A stretch of DNA of 64,000 nt. Source: Aspidapion aeneum (taxonomy: Eukaryota > Arthropoda > Insecta > Coleoptera > Brentidae). Below, one piece after another: positions 47,461-59,389 of the stretch. A model generated the notes under the pieces. It was not told where the DNA came from, did not search any database, and was given only the letters and a program-made list of their open reading frames with translations. Position numbers and translations under genes: made by a program. The first letter of the stretch is position 1, and each line of letters opens with the position of its first letter. The stretch spans positions 35,059,851-35,123,850 of the forward strand of contig OY755047.1 in the NCBI GenBank assembly GCA_963576565.1, in the 5' to 3' direction.

Positions 47461-48666
47461 TGATAAAATATTAACTGCTTTCTGAAGAGAATCGAAAAAT
47501 CCCATTAGCGATAATAGAACCTAAATCCCAGTGTAAAATGTTCCTAAATCATCTAAATATTGAGATGAAAAATGGGCGATAATGCACTGTATGCAATTAA
47601 TCAAAATATGTCTTACGCAATCTCTAAAATAAAAACAATTAAAAAACTCTTCTTATGCATATTTTTGTTGGATATATTATGGGCTGAATTAATAAAATGT
47701 GGCGATGTAAAAAAAAGTTATTCAATTTTATTAAGGGTAGGCAACGCCTTTCTGTGCCACTGAATACCTGTATGATCTATTCAGCGAAAATATTAAATGT
47801 CATATTTTACTGGCCTATTCTAAAGTGTATTTTCTAAAGTAAAGCATTTTTTTGTAGAAACCAATATAAAGTTCAAGTAAGATGGAAAACCCGCTGCGAT
47901 GCACATGCACACACTTCCATTTATCCGTTGAAATGCCAAGGAAATGGAAAAGACAATCGTATAATGGATCACTGGGTATTCATCCTTTCATTCATTCTTG
48001 CACTTTCTTTGCCCGCACCATCATAAATCTCCCTCACTTTTCAATGTGCGATTTTAAAAGGAGACAGAACCAGGTTAGGGTGACACGGCTGATGAATTTT
48101 CCGAACCGGAATTTGTGCTCACTTGCATAAAATAAATTTTCCGCCAGCTGAAAGGCGATAGAATGTTTTATATGTCTTTATAGAACTAAGCCAAAAGGAA
48201 AATACAGAAGGAGCTAATGGGGCACACACCATATAGCGAAAAAGCATTTGACTTAAAATCGATAGTCGGATTCGAGATAACATTTTTACTATTTTAGTTA
48301 AAAATGACATGCTGTAATATAATAATGATTAAATTAATAAAAATAGTTGGAATTGTCAAAAAAAATTATTGTGTGTGTTTAAGAATGTTTCTCACAGTTA
48401 GTCGACTCGAGCCGATTTCACCCGAATAGCCGGGCCTGACGGCTCAGTTCAATTAACTACCCACAAAAACTGCTAAAGACGCCTAAAGAAGTTTACACTT
48501 CAAAAATAAGAAGACACCATAACTGTACACTTTCGGGCCTCACATCTTTCTCTGTTTTAGTAAGAAGAATAATATAAAATATAGAAGCCCATTATCCGAG
48601 GTAGCGATTAGCTGTGTTTTTTACCTCTATCAATATGCTGTTTTTAATTTAAACTTTTTTGCCACA
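47461..48666. other. No recognisable gene
   Basis: AGGGTAGGCAACGCC at about 47737 is shared with 11497. Otherwise it is AT-rich sequence with no domain. Confidence 0.4.
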
Positions 48667-48900
48667 TAAGCGCCGGTACTCATACGTTTTCCTGCAGCGT
48701 GGTGTCGCAGCGTTACCACAATTGCGGTTCGTGGTACTATGAAATAAATGACGCGATTCACACAGTTGAGCGGCAACGCGAGTTCGTCTTGCGTGCATTG
48801 TAGAAAAACGCGTGTGTGTATTGGCGCTCACGGACCGCAATTGCGTTACCGCTGCGACAACGCGCGGTAGAAAAACGAGTGTGTGTATCGGCGTGTCTTA
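48667..48900. mobile_element. Small inverted-repeat element (~234 bp)
   Basis: The left arm (48667-48728: CGTTTTCCTGCAGCGTGG, GTCGCAGCG, ACAATTGCGGT) and the inverted right arm (48834-48900: ACCGCAATTGCG, CGCTGCGACAACGCGCGG, AAAAACGAGTGTGTG) match over about 60 bp with small gaps. An internal direct repeat (GTAGAAAAACGCGTGTGTGT against GTAGAAAAACGAGTGTGTGT) lies at about 48801 and 48868. It is GC-richer than its surroundings and noncoding. Confidence 0.7.
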
Positions 48901-49024
48901 ACCAAAAATGCAGTTAGAGATTTAGTTTTTTATGCACCTATTTAAAAAAAATAAAATTGTGATGTATTATGTATGGTGCATATGTCGAGTTTTCTCAAGG
49001 ATCAAGTTCAAATTCAAGTTCATA

Positions 49025-49245
49025 AATGTGCAAGCTGTGCTTGACAATTACACTTGCTTAACTCGGCTTGGTTAAGCAGCGGGATTAAAGTAAAAGTTTA
49101 CTGCCAGGGAGCAGCCTCACTCCCTGCAATCCGGTTCGAAGGACCAATGTGCAAGCTGTGCTTGACAATTACACTTGCTTAACTCGGGGTGGTTAAGCAG
49201 CGGGATTAAAGTAAAAAGTTTACTGCCAGGGAGCAGCCTCACTCT
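49025..49245. repeat. Tandem pair of a 121-bp unit with internal hairpin
   Basis: AATGTGCAAGCTGTGCTTGA starts each unit (49025 and 49146). The first unit continues to CTCCCTGCAATCC and GGTTCGAAGGACC; the second stops earlier, at CCTCACTC. Each unit contains TGCTTAAC...GTTAAGCA, an 8-bp perfect stem. GGTTCGAAGGACC resembles a tRNA B box, but there is no A box or cloverleaf. Confidence 0.75.
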
Positions 49246-49362
49246 TATGGTACAGTAAACTTAAGTAGTTAAAGTGAGAACAACTATCAAATATTGAATC
49301 TGCTTTATTAAGATAAATCCTCTCTTTTTATATTAACAAATTGTTAAGGTTATTTATATAAT

Positions 49363-49520
49363 TTAAATAGGTAAACTTGAGATGGTTACTTTATATTATT
49401 AAAACTTAATTTCTTAAGATCACCTGTGTTTAAATATTAAATTTAATAAATTTAACTAAAAATAAAGATTTATGAAAAATGGTAAAAAAAGAAAATCTGT
49501 TTAGTTTTGTAATTAAACAA
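49363..49520. repeat. Dispersed repeat shared with 14675-14825
   Basis: Same orientation and block order as the copy at 14.7 kb (AGGTAAACTTGAGA, CTTAAGATCACCTG, GAAAATCTGTTTAG). Function unknown. Confidence 0.65.
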
Positions 49521-50170
49521 AGTAGCTTTATTGTAATAAATATTATAAAATATTCCTTTACGTAGCTTTGCTTAAAATAGTTCAAACCTAAACAATAAAA
49601 CAAACACTTAAAATTATCAAAAACCATTAGGTACCTACATAAAATTACACAAAGAAAATTAAAAACAGGTAAAAAACTTACTTTAAAAATTAAAAAAACT
49701 TATCGCACAAAAATCACCTTTTTTAACAAATAAAGTTTTACTTGAAACAAAAAGATTAAAAATAAAAACTTAAAAGACAACAGACAACTAAAAAAACGTA
49801 TAATACCAAGTGCAAAATGTCAAAATGTTACCAGTTGACACAGAGAGATAAGAAAAACCCGAGAGAGAGACAGTAGTTTTTAACTCAAGACAACATATTT
49901 TAATACAGGTCATTCAAAAATTATTCCGTTGTATAGGATCCTTGGTCAAGCAAAAACTTTTAAGTATGTTTTCTGAACTTTTTTACGCATTGGTGTTGTC
50001 TTATGCTGAGATAAAGATGATTAAATAGTTTTTGACCTTCGTAAACCAAAGATCTCTTAACTAGTTCAGATCGAAGAATAATTGGAGTGGTCTTCTGTTA
50101 CTTTAGGATCTGTTTAATTAATGCTTATTTTTGAATCTTCTAAATATTATACATGATATTTCACGGATAT

Positions 50171-52713
50171 ATATGCAGCAACGGGTTTTTTTTTTTTTTT
50201 TTTTTTGTCAAACACACTGTGTTTTTTTTATTACAATCTAGTCAGTAAGACTAATTAGCAATTTTGTTTTAACTTAATTTACTAGAAAAGTCAGATTTAA
50301 ACTTAGGGTTCACTCAACAGTTCTCCCCGCTTTGTTTAGTCTGTAACTTACAATTGTGTTGTGTTTATAGCATTATTTTGTTTTATGTGTAATTCACTTA
50401 GTTTACTAGCTCAAACGGCTTCACTCTTTTTAGTCGTCGAACTAGCATAGTATTGTCTAGAAGCTGAATTGCTTCCACATTCACATGCCGATGGAGTCTA
50501 TCTTCATGGCTTTTTGCGTACTTTTTTATAGTCTCTGCTACAGTTTCGATTTTTAGATCTCGATGAAGGTCACTATTTCGAACGTACCAAGGTGCATTCA
50601 CAATGTTTCTTAATACTTTATTTTGAAATCTCTGTACAACTAGAATGTTACTCTCTTTAGCACAACCCCATAGTTGAATACCATATGTCCATACTGGTTT
50701 CAGTATTTGTCTATAAAGCAGTAACTTATTATGAATTGTTAAATTGGACTTCCTTCCAATTAGCCAGTTCATTTTTCTATACCTTATCTCAAGTTCTTCT
50801 TTTTTTTTCTTAACATGTGCTTTCCAGCGCAATTTGGCATCAAGTGTCATACCTAGATATTTTGCCTGATTCGAATATGGTACTGGAATGTTGTTAATTG
50901 TTATTTGTATGTGATTTATATTTTTGTTTGTAAAATCAACATGAATTGATTTGGTTTCATTTAATTTTATTCGCCACTTTGTGGTCCAACTGTGAATTTG
51001 GGTGACTGCATCCTGAAGTTTTTCTATGCATTTTTCAATAGATTTTTCTACCGTCAATAAACCAGTATCATCGGCAAATGTTGCTAAGTGACAATTTTCT
51101 GGCTTTGGGATATCACAAGTGAATAATAAGTATAGATAAGGGCCTAGTACGCTACCCTGGGGCACGCCTGCTTGAATTTCTCTTAAATTTGAGTATGAGT
51201 CTTCCTGTTTTACTCTAAAATGTCTATCAGATATGTATGATTCCAAAATATCCGAATATTGTTTTGGCAGAAACCTTTTTAGTTTAAAATTAAGGCCTTG
51301 ATGCCACACTTTGTCAAATGCTTGTGCTATATCTAGAAAAACTGCAGAACAAACTTTTCCCTCTTCTAGTGCTTTTTCTATTATATTAGTAATTCTGTGT
51401 ACTTGATCTATCGTGGAATGCTTGTCTCGAAAACCAAATTGATGAGATGGAATAATTTCTTGTCTTTCTATGATGGGTTTTATTCTTTTAAGGAATAATT
51501 TTTCATAGAGCTTGGATATAATTGGCAGCAAAGATATTGGCCTGTAAGATGACACGTCATGGAGTGGTTTTCCCGGTTTTGGAATCATGATGATAACTTC
51601 TGCAACTTTCCACAGTTTAGGTACATACCTAAGCCTAAAAGACGCATTAATTAGGTTGCATAGTTTTACGATAGCTTTTCTGGGGAGTTGTTTTATGACT
51701 ACCCCGTTAATAAGATCATACCCTGGGGCTTTTTTCGAATTAATATTTTTGATTTCTGTTAATATTTCTTTTGGTGATGTAAGCTTAAAATGGTCCTCGA
51801 TTTGATGGGGTTCATTTAAATGAAAGTGTTAATCTGGTGCTTCGTGGGGCTGAAATGTTTTTTCTAAATGACTTGCAAAAATATCTGCTTTTTCTTCGTT
51901 ACTCCTTGCCCACTGGTTGTTAGATTTTCGTATGGGTGGAATTTGGATAATTGGTCTTTTAAAATCTTTGGTTGCTTTCCAAAGGGAATAGTCGGTATTT
52001 TTATCATCTGTAAGTTCATTAAGAAAATGGTTAATAGATTCATTTTTTATTACTAGAATTTCTCGCCTAATGCGCTGCGTCATGTTGTTGAGATTTGTTT
52101 TGTCCCGAGGATCACGGCTTTGTTGCCACTTTCTTCTTAGTTTCCTTTTTTCCAATATAAGGTCTCTAATTTCCTTTGGATAGTTTTTTCCCTTAAAAAT
52201 TCTCTTTGGTTTTGGACTGTTTTCCCAAGCTGCATGTTGAATATTTGTAACAAAATAATCAACTTCTTTATCGATTTGTTCTGGCGTTTGCAATGGTACT
52301 GATAGGTTTATTTTTTCTGACAGACTTTGTTTAAAACTAATCCAGTCAGTCAGTTTATTAACTAGTGAGATATTTGCTTCTTTCTTTATTATGTTTTTAC
52401 TAAGAGTTAGAATAATAGGTGAATGATCTGAGTGTATATCAAAACTTTCTTCTATATCTACAAAACTTAAAGATATATTTTTTACTATAAAAAAATCAAT
52501 TAGATCTGGAATTTTTCCTGGATCTGTTGGATAGTATGTGGGCTTACCAGTTGATATCGGCTCACATTGATATTCACTAATAGCTTGCAAAAGTTCTTTT
52601 CCTTTAGAATTCGTCAGTCTAGATCCCCAGTAGGTATTTTTTGCATTAAAGTCACCTCCAATTATAAAACGGTTTCCTAATTTTCTGAGAAAATTAAGAT
52701 ATTCAGCAAAGGG
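50171..52713 (-). mobile_element. Jockey-like LINE, 5'-truncated, with 15-bp target duplication
   Basis: On the minus strand the element runs from 52698 to a poly-A tail (T-run on the plus strand from 50186). It is flanked by CCCTTTGCTGAATAT (complement of 52699-52713) and CCCGTTGCTGCATAT (complement of 50171-50185), a 15-bp duplication with two differences. The 5' truncation lies within the endonuclease. A 3' UTR of about 190 bp follows the stop near 50398. Poly-A tail, APE endonuclease, RT without RNase H and variable 5' truncation fit the Jockey clade. Confidence 0.88.
50398..52698 (-). pseudogene. Endonuclease/reverse transcriptase of the Jockey-like LINE, one in-frame stop
   Basis: One reading frame spans the whole element. 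The endonuclease end has GGDFNAKNTYWGSR (near 52650), PDLIDFFIVKN and SDHSPIIL. After a linker the RT has KAPGYDLINGVVIKQLP, SSYRPISLLPIISKLYEKLF, HQFGFRDKHSTIDQV, FLDIAQAFDKVWHQGL, QAGVPQGSVLGPYLYLLF and the catalytic FADDTGLL box. Then come KYLGMTLDAKLRWKAHV, YRQILKPVWTYGIQLWG and a C-terminus ending PFELVN. The only break I find is one stop codon (TAA) at 51829-51831, between endonuclease and RT; the frame is otherwise continuous across 51588-51828. The start lies upstream of the truncation. This is the best preserved autonomous-type gene in the window, though incomplete. Confidence 0.88.
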
Positions 52714-52984
52714 TTAATAAATTATATTTATGAAGTAGAGGGCGGCATGAATCACACACACTTTTCTGTATTTTGAAAATAATTTGACAAATGGTTTTGC
52801 TACAAGAATCCCAGAAACAGATACCATAGCGTAAGTGGCACTCCAGAAGTGAGAATAGCATGTCTTGAATTGAGCAAGACCTAAATTGTCAGAGATGACC
52901 CACAGAGCATAGCAACTTTAGTGACATTTTGCGCAAAGAGCCGTCTTTAAAAATACTAAGAAATTGGTTAGGTAGGTAACAACT

Positions 52985-53620
52985 TATTGTTCAAGAACAC
53001 TTCCCTCATGTTACACTTAAATTCTGTTATTTTTGTTTTGTTAACATTAAAACTTAAATTGTTTGTATTACACCATCTTTTAATTTTACTCACATCATTC
53101 TGTATGTTATCTGCTAGATTTACAGGGTCAGTGTCATACCACACAATGATAACATCGTCGCAGAAACCACAAACTGGCCAGATACTTCCAGATGAAACAA
53201 ATCCTCTATGTAAATTCGAAACAATAATGGTCCCAAGACCTGTGGGACTCCAGCATCAAGTGTTTAGTCAGCAGAGCTCGAAGTCTGAAACCGTACACTT
53301 TGAGTCCTTCCCTCCAGCATTGAGCTAAACCACCTCAGCTCTCATCCTCTCCAACTTAAGCAGGAGTATTCTGTGATCCGCGCCCTCGATATATCACGGA
53401 ACACTGCCTTGCATTTATCTCCGAAATTCAGCTTCAAATATATGTACTAAAGGAAACAAAAGATGGTGTGTGCGGTACCCCTAGAGGTTCAAAACCCAAA
53501 CTGCTCCTCAGACAAAAGATTTTCTGTCTCCAGAAAGCACTCGAACTTAAATTGCATCAGCTTTTCGCTTATTTTAGATAAAGTGGGTAGGAGCCCACAT
53601 AGCACAATTACGTGTTTAAC
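52985..53620 (-). pseudogene. Decayed non-LTR reverse transcriptase relic
   Basis: Minus-strand fragments read FGDKCKAVFRDISRA, DHRILLLKLERMRAEVV, then FCDDVIIVWYDTDPVNLADN with the two active-site aspartates, and NDVSKIKRWCNTNNLSFNVN then KTKITEFKC. They follow the RT order (A motif, helix clamp, GVPQG region lost, C motif DD, KTK block). Frameshifts separate them. The clade is uncertain. Confidence 0.65.
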
Positions 53621-53799
53621 ACGTAAAAAACGCGTGACAAAAAAAGCGTTGGTTTTTTGGTTTATTTCGTATATGAAAACAAGCTTAATAGGTCATTCAT
53701 TAACATTATAAAAAATAACGTTGCTAAAAACCGCGTTGTAATAACGCCATTAACAAATGAAAACAGCAATGTTTTTACGTTATTTTCAAGTGAATTCTA

Positions 53800-54899
53800 A
53801 GTAGATTTTTTGATATCAACAGCCCTAATAAGGGAACAAGAGTTGGATGCAACTCTAGGAATGATATCCGACGTCATTCCCAACACGGTGTACAGCAGAA
53901 AGCTATACAACATTATCCTCCCGGAGAGGGAGGACTGGTTAAAGAACAGGACCAATTTTTCAAATAACGATAGCTTCTGGTATACCGACGGATCCAAAAT
54001 GCCGTCGTGCGTTGGATCTGGAGTTGTTAGTATTCAAGAAAAAGTCGAGATTAAACATAGTCTCGGCCAATTGGCTACTATATTTCAGGCTGAACTCGTG
54101 GCCATTGAACTGTGTGCCCGGTGGATTACTGACCACGAATGGATCAACAGGACAATAAAAGTCTTCTCCGACAGTCAAGCAGCCTTAAGAGCGCTTGATT
54201 CCTATACGGTCTCATCGAGAACCGTGAGGAGCTGTAAAGATTCGCTGAATGCGCTTGGTAGCACTAACAATATATCATTAGTATGGATACCAGGGCATTC
54301 TTGGCACGAGGGAAATGAGGCCGCAGACGTAGCAGCGAGGAAAGCGGCATCTACAGAATTTTTCGGCCCCGAGCCAGCCCTGGGGATATCATACAATGCT
54401 GCTAAATCAACCATATTAAAATGGATGGAGAATAGCTTCCAACAATACTGGATAAATATGCCAGAACTGGCTCACTCTAAAGAGTTCATTAAAGGACCTT
54501 GTAGAAACAGAGCCAGGAACATTATTGGACTTACCAGACAGGAGATACGTATAGTGACTGGTCTTTATACGGGTCACTGTCGACAGAGTACCCATGCACA
54601 GAATGGGACTAACAGAAGAGACCGAATGTAGACTCTGTATGGAGGATGACGAAACATGTACTGTGCGAATGTCCGGCTATTGCACGTTTACGTCAGAATA
54701 CTTTCGGTAAACCTCAGATCGACTCAGAAGATCTGAACAGTGTCTCACCCAAACTGATAGCCGGCCTTTTTGGAGAATTAGGCATACAGTGCTGAGAAAC
54801 CACTCAAAAGTGAGCCACAATAGACCCACTGGTGGTCGCAGTGGAAGGGCTGCAAGGCCCACTCTCATATGAATCATCATCATCATCAAGTAGATTTTT
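53800..54899 (+). mobile_element. 5'-truncated I/R1-like LINE with 12-bp target duplication
   Basis: AAGTAGATTTTT flanks the insertion at 53800-53811 and 54888-54899. Between them lie only the end of the coding region, RNase H and a cysteine finger, then a ~90-bp 3' UTR ending in ATCATCATCATCATC. Perfect TSDs and the largely intact coding sequence suggest a fairly young insertion. The target is noncoding DNA that appears to belong to another repeat (CCCACATAGCAC near 53598). Confidence 0.88.
53810..54631 (+). CDS. RNase H domain of the I/R1-like LINE (partial protein)
   Basis: The 273-residue frame contains a complete RNase H fold. Catalytic residues are visible in FWYTDGSK (Asp), FQAELVAIELC (Glu), KVFSDSQAALRAL (Asp) and HEGNEAADVAARKA (Asp), with SLVWIPGHSW between the last two. 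RNase H removes the RNA strand after target-primed reverse transcription. The domain is followed by IIGLTRQEIRIVTGLYTGHC. One frameshift near 54650 then separates a finger (ECRLCMEDDET, HVLCECPAIARLR) and the true C-terminus ending at 54795 (GLFGELGIQC). The first methionine is not a real start: the RT that should precede it was lost by 5' truncation. Confidence 0.88.
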   Translation: MISTALIREQELDATLGMISDVIPNTVYSRKLYNIILPEREDWLKNRTNFSNNDSFWYTDGSKMPSCVGSGVVSIQEKVEIKHSLGQLATIFQAELVAIELCARWITDHEWINRTIKVFSDSQAALRALDSYTVSSRTVRSCKDSLNALGSTNNISLVWIPGHSWHEGNEAADVAARKAASTEFFGPEPALGISYNAAKSTILKWMENSFQQYWINMPELAHSKEFIKGPCRNRARNIIGLTRQEIRIVTGLYTGHCRQSTHAQNGTNRRDRM

Positions 54900-56041
54900 A
54901 TCAACGTCAAAATCACATTAGGTTCGAGCCTTTTCTTCACGAATTTTAAAACGGGACTGGCACGGCTTTCCTAGCAAATATATTTGAAATTGGCGACATT
55001 TTTCACTTCAACGAAATCTATCCAGGAGTATTTTGGCCTCTAAACTCCAAATCCCAGTTGAACTGATCCCTGATTCTTTACGATCACCACGTATCAGTTA
55101 TTAACCTGATAAAGACACATTAATATTGTGTGTTGTGGTTACTGTTTAAAAATCTTGTTTAGCTTTTAAAGAAAACATAATGTAATTATATAGATTTTGT
55201 CTTGCCTTGGGCGCCATCTTTTAAAATTGTCTTGAAGTGTCGTAGTCTCAAAATAGTGAACTTTTAAAACTTCCTTTCGCGTCACTTTTAAGTTAAAAAA
55301 AAGTTATTAAAAAAAGCGTGGCAAAAAAAAGACGCATATAGAGAAAAAACGTGACATATATATAATAATACATGTTGTGGAGGACTTTGCAAGTTTAAAT
55401 TTGGCACATGAAAATAACAGGATAAAAGAGACGTAATTTACACCGCACTAGAAACTTTTGCAAAAATTACATTTTTATAGCTTCATTCCTCCTTGTTACC
55501 AAATATTACATGGTATGTATGAGGTTGTTTTCCAGTAAAAAATAAATTTATTATTTTTGTTCAGGTTAATTTAACATTGATGGGACTTTTTTTCTATCTG
55601 AGGGATATTGATCGGTGATTCGAAGTGTCCTACACATCACCTCTTTTCATCAGGTGTTATAATCATAATATTATTTCTTATATGGGTCAATTCATCCAAA
55701 CCTAGAATATAACTTTTTGAAAATATTAATTTAAATACTTTGGCCATAAGTGTTGGTCGACTGTACCGGCACACAATGTTTGTATTGATATAATAATCAT
55801 GAATATTGATAAAATTGAGCGAAAATATTTGTTTTGTAGTATATTTTTAATTTATTTTTACAGATTGTGGTATAATTTTATTTGGAAACAAAAAAAATTC
55901 CAGATTTAAGCCCTACTAAAAATTAAACAGCAGTTCTTTACCTAGTTCTAAATAATGTTAATCCGAATCATTATACTCATCCCCTACTTCCATATTCATA
56001 TCATCTAATAATTCCTGCGCTTTTGGATATAGTGAAACATT
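54900..56041. other. No gene; possible repeat around the LINE insertion
   Basis: AAAAAAGCGTGGCAAAAAAA and AAAAAACGTGACA near 55310-55360 resemble AAAAAACGCGTGACAAAAAA near 53625, so the sequences on both sides of the LINE may be one repeat with internal ACGTG motifs. Ends could not be defined. The rest is AT-rich. Confidence 0.4.
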
Positions 56042-56610
56042 TTAGCTCACACTACTACTATTATAATATAGTAGTGTAAGCTATGGTGATCCTAATTTTT
56101 TCGAGAAAAAAAAAGTTGCTCTAATTTCAATTTTTTTTTATATATCTTTGCGTTTCAGGTGATTTTGAAACTTTTTTGTCGCATTGTCTGTCTGTCTGTC
56201 TGTATGTCTGTCTGTAACGACCAACGCGCATAACTTAAAAACCGCTTGCCCGGTATGAATGAAATTTGGCACCTTGACTGAGTCTTGGGTCGAGATGGTC
56301 CCATTTAAAAATGAACAAAATTCACCAAACACAAGCCAAGTAAAAGGGTGGGGGTAGATTTCAAAAATTAGAGTTTAAGTGAAAATATGGCGTGTGTGAT
56401 ATTAAACGAATTTGAGTCTGGAGTTAAACAAAATACATTTTAGTTTTTTTTTTAAGGGTGGGGGTAGATTTCAAAAATTAGAATTTAGGCCAAAACATGG
56501 TCTGTCTGGAATTGAATAAAGTATGTTTCAGTTTTTAGTTATATTAGCCCACACGTACACTATAACTATAATACGTAGAGCTTAGGTGCCCATATATTGG
56601 CAGAGTATTT
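56042..56610 (+). mobile_element. Hairpin-ended CTGT-core repeat, copy E
   Basis: 5' hairpin (AGCTCACACTACTAC... from 56044), leader, short CTGT tract (56186-56215), CCAACGCGCATAAC block, two GGGTGGGGG repeats, a decayed 3' hairpin and tail ending GGCAGAGTATTT at 56610. Confidence 0.82.
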
Positions 56611-56832
56611 TTTCGAACTGTATTTTTGTCGAATCAATGAAATTAATGGGTCTGACGAAATTAACAAATTATGCAAAATATCTAATTATATGTTTTGTTT
56701 TCTGCCAATTTTTCTGTATATATCACAATGCTATAAATAAATTCTTATCTTGATTCAAACCAAGACAGTGAAATGTGTATAAAAATTATAATTGTTTATT
56801 TACCTTGTTTTAAATCCCTATCGACTAATGCA

Positions 56833-57479
56833 AAATACTCTGCCAATATATGGGCGCCTAAGCTCACACTAGGTGCTATATTTATAGTGTACGTGTGAGG
56901 TAATTAAACTAAAAATAAACTGAAATATATTTTATTCAACTCCAGAATCAATTACCTTTCGTTTTCGTTTCTAATTTTTGAAATCTAGCCCCACCTTTTT
57001 TAACTAAAATGTATTTGGTTTAACTCTAGACTCAAATACTTTTCGTCACACACGCCATATTTTCACTTTAAAGCCACCCCCACCCCTTTTTCTTAAATAA
57101 ATTAAATATATTTTTTTAAAATCCAGACTCAATTACCTTTCGTTTGATATCACACAAGCCTTATTTTCATATAAACTCTAATTTTTGAAATGTACCCCCA
57201 CCCTTTTATTTAGCTTGCGTTCGATGAATTTTGTTCATTTTTAAATGGGACTATCTCGACCCAAGACCCAGGCTAGCTACCAAATTTCATTCAAATCGGG
57301 CAAGCGGTTGTTGAGTTACTTACGTTGGTCGTTACAGACAGACATACAAAAAGTTTCAAAATCATCTGAAACCCAAAGAAATATATAAAAATTTTTGAAA
57401 TCGGAGGAACTTTTTTTTTTCGAAAAAAGGAGGATCACCGTAGCTCACACTACTATAGTATAGTAGTAGTGTGAGCTAA
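56833..57479 (-). mobile_element. Hairpin-ended CTGT-core repeat, copy F, opposite to copy E
   Basis: Reverse orientation: tail complement AAATACTCTGCCAATATATG from 56833, 3' hairpin, internal repeats, a minimal GACA tract (57336-57348, about three units), leader complement, and 5' hairpin ending near 57477. Only about 220 bp separate it tail to tail from copy E. Confidence 0.82.
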
Positions 57480-59389
57480 TAAATACCGCTGGAGCATGTG
57501 AAATAAAACCATTTTTTTTTCTAAGAATAACAAATATTAGCAAATACAAAATTTCCGCTTTTCTTCTATAAAGGTGGCTCTATCAAACAAGATATTGCCA
57601 ACTTATACAAATTTAAACATTTTCTACATTGTCTACGGAAACGTAAACTTTGAAAAAAAAAGAAAAGAAAGAAAGAAAAATGTTACCCGTGTACTTACTG
57701 CATAATTTTTCAAAAATATTACAGAAATACTTTACTAAAGGTGTAAAGATTATGCATACAAAAAAATTATCTTTAAATAACTAATACTTTTGTAGTAATT
57801 TATTTTTTTAAATGAGCAACTTTTTTGAATAAATTTTTTTGATTTACGGACAGGCCAGTTTTAATTAAATTTATTTGAAAACTTAAAGTTAAAAAAAAAA
57901 TGCGAACCAACATACTTTTCAATGTTGACTTTATACTCAGATGTCCACTTTTTTTCCCATATCGATACACTGTGCGGCACAAGCGAGAGATCGATTTCGC
58001 ATAAATCTATCATGGAGAATTGAATGCAAAAATCGTGCACCCAATGCGACCTATAGTTCAATTAATGGGTCTTCATCCAACATATTTTTTTAAAATCATA
58101 TTTCCTGACCTAATTGCCGAGGGTCTAGAAAGTGTGCAATCTAACCTTTGCTAAATGATCGCCAACGTATTCCAACCTTGTCAGTGAAGACCCTAGATCA
58201 TTTTGCGCCAAAAAAAAGTCACCAAATTATGCGCATAAGATTTTTTTTTAGGATAGATTCGAAAAATGTAACCGAACTAGGCTTTGTATATAAAAATGTC
58301 ATTAAAGCATGCTTGTAACATAAATATACATATTTATATTATATATGCTAAATGAGTCTGATTCGATACCTCGATTGTGCCGGTGCAGTCAACCACGAAA
58401 GTGTAAATATGGAACTAAAACTTGCACAAAAATGGCATTTGACGCCAAAGTAAGGGTCGGATTGAGTTAAAAGTGGTTTTGTTCGACTCGCCAAGATCGA
58501 TTTATGCAAAAAATATACCTCACTTGACCAGGTACAGTACGCATTTTTGCTTAATTTTTTTTTAAACCATATTTACGGCTGTGGTACGGTTCGGATAAGG
58601 TTGGGAATGGTTGCATTCGACTCGACATGGTCGAGATATGCAGAAATGATATTTCACATTTCTTTTAACGACTAACTTGAGTGTTTTTTTTAATTGGCGA
58701 TCATTTTAACGGTTGCCGTCAAAGAAATTTTTGGTCATTTAACAAAATTTTTTCTTATGATTCCAAAGTACTATATACAAAATTTCAGAGCGCTACCGAA
58801 AAGTGCAGGATCAAAACTTGTATTTACCCAACTAAAAGGCCTATCCAGAATATTTATTGGTCGTGACCATCCACTGAAAACTTGACTGTTTTCCACTCAT
58901 GGCTTCATATTATTATAAGCACATAACTTATATAACAAGATAGGGACCCACCCTCTCTTAGAGGCCTTTTTGAGAGCCCTTGAGAACAACCGCTTCAAGA
59001 AACGTGCCGTTTGTGTTTGATATCCAAACAGTTTTGGGCTCACTCAAGAGGTTGTTACGTAAACTAATGGTCAAACGGCCAAACGTCGTAATATCAAATG
59101 GCCAGTTTTAGTTACAGTGTAAGTATAAGTTTTATTAAAAGCAGGACGAAGCGATCTGCGCGCCAACCCAAGTAATATTATTACTACTCATGGTTTTATT
59201 AATTTGGTTCCGAGGTTATTTAGACAATGCAGTTATGACTGTTAGGATCAATTTGGCTACATTAAGGAAATTTATATTGCCTAGTTACCTAAAGAGGTGT
59301 TATGCAGCCATAACAAAAAGCGATTTTTAAAGGGAATATTATAAAACAGATATTCCTTCTGTACTTATTGTTCTATTGATTTCTGATTT
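57480..59389. other. No recognisable gene
   Basis: AT-rich with a short GAAA run near 57660. The segment 58350-58650 is less AT-rich but unrecognised. Confidence 0.4.

Noticed and set aside
49110..49150. tRNA gene or tRNA-derived SINE
   Set aside because: Only a B-box-like word is present; there is no A box, acceptor stem or cloverleaf.
53598..55380. TIR element of the CCCAGGTAGCAA type surrounding the RNase H LINE
   Set aside because: CCCACATAGCAC at 53598 resembles the left end, but no convincing inverted right end was found.
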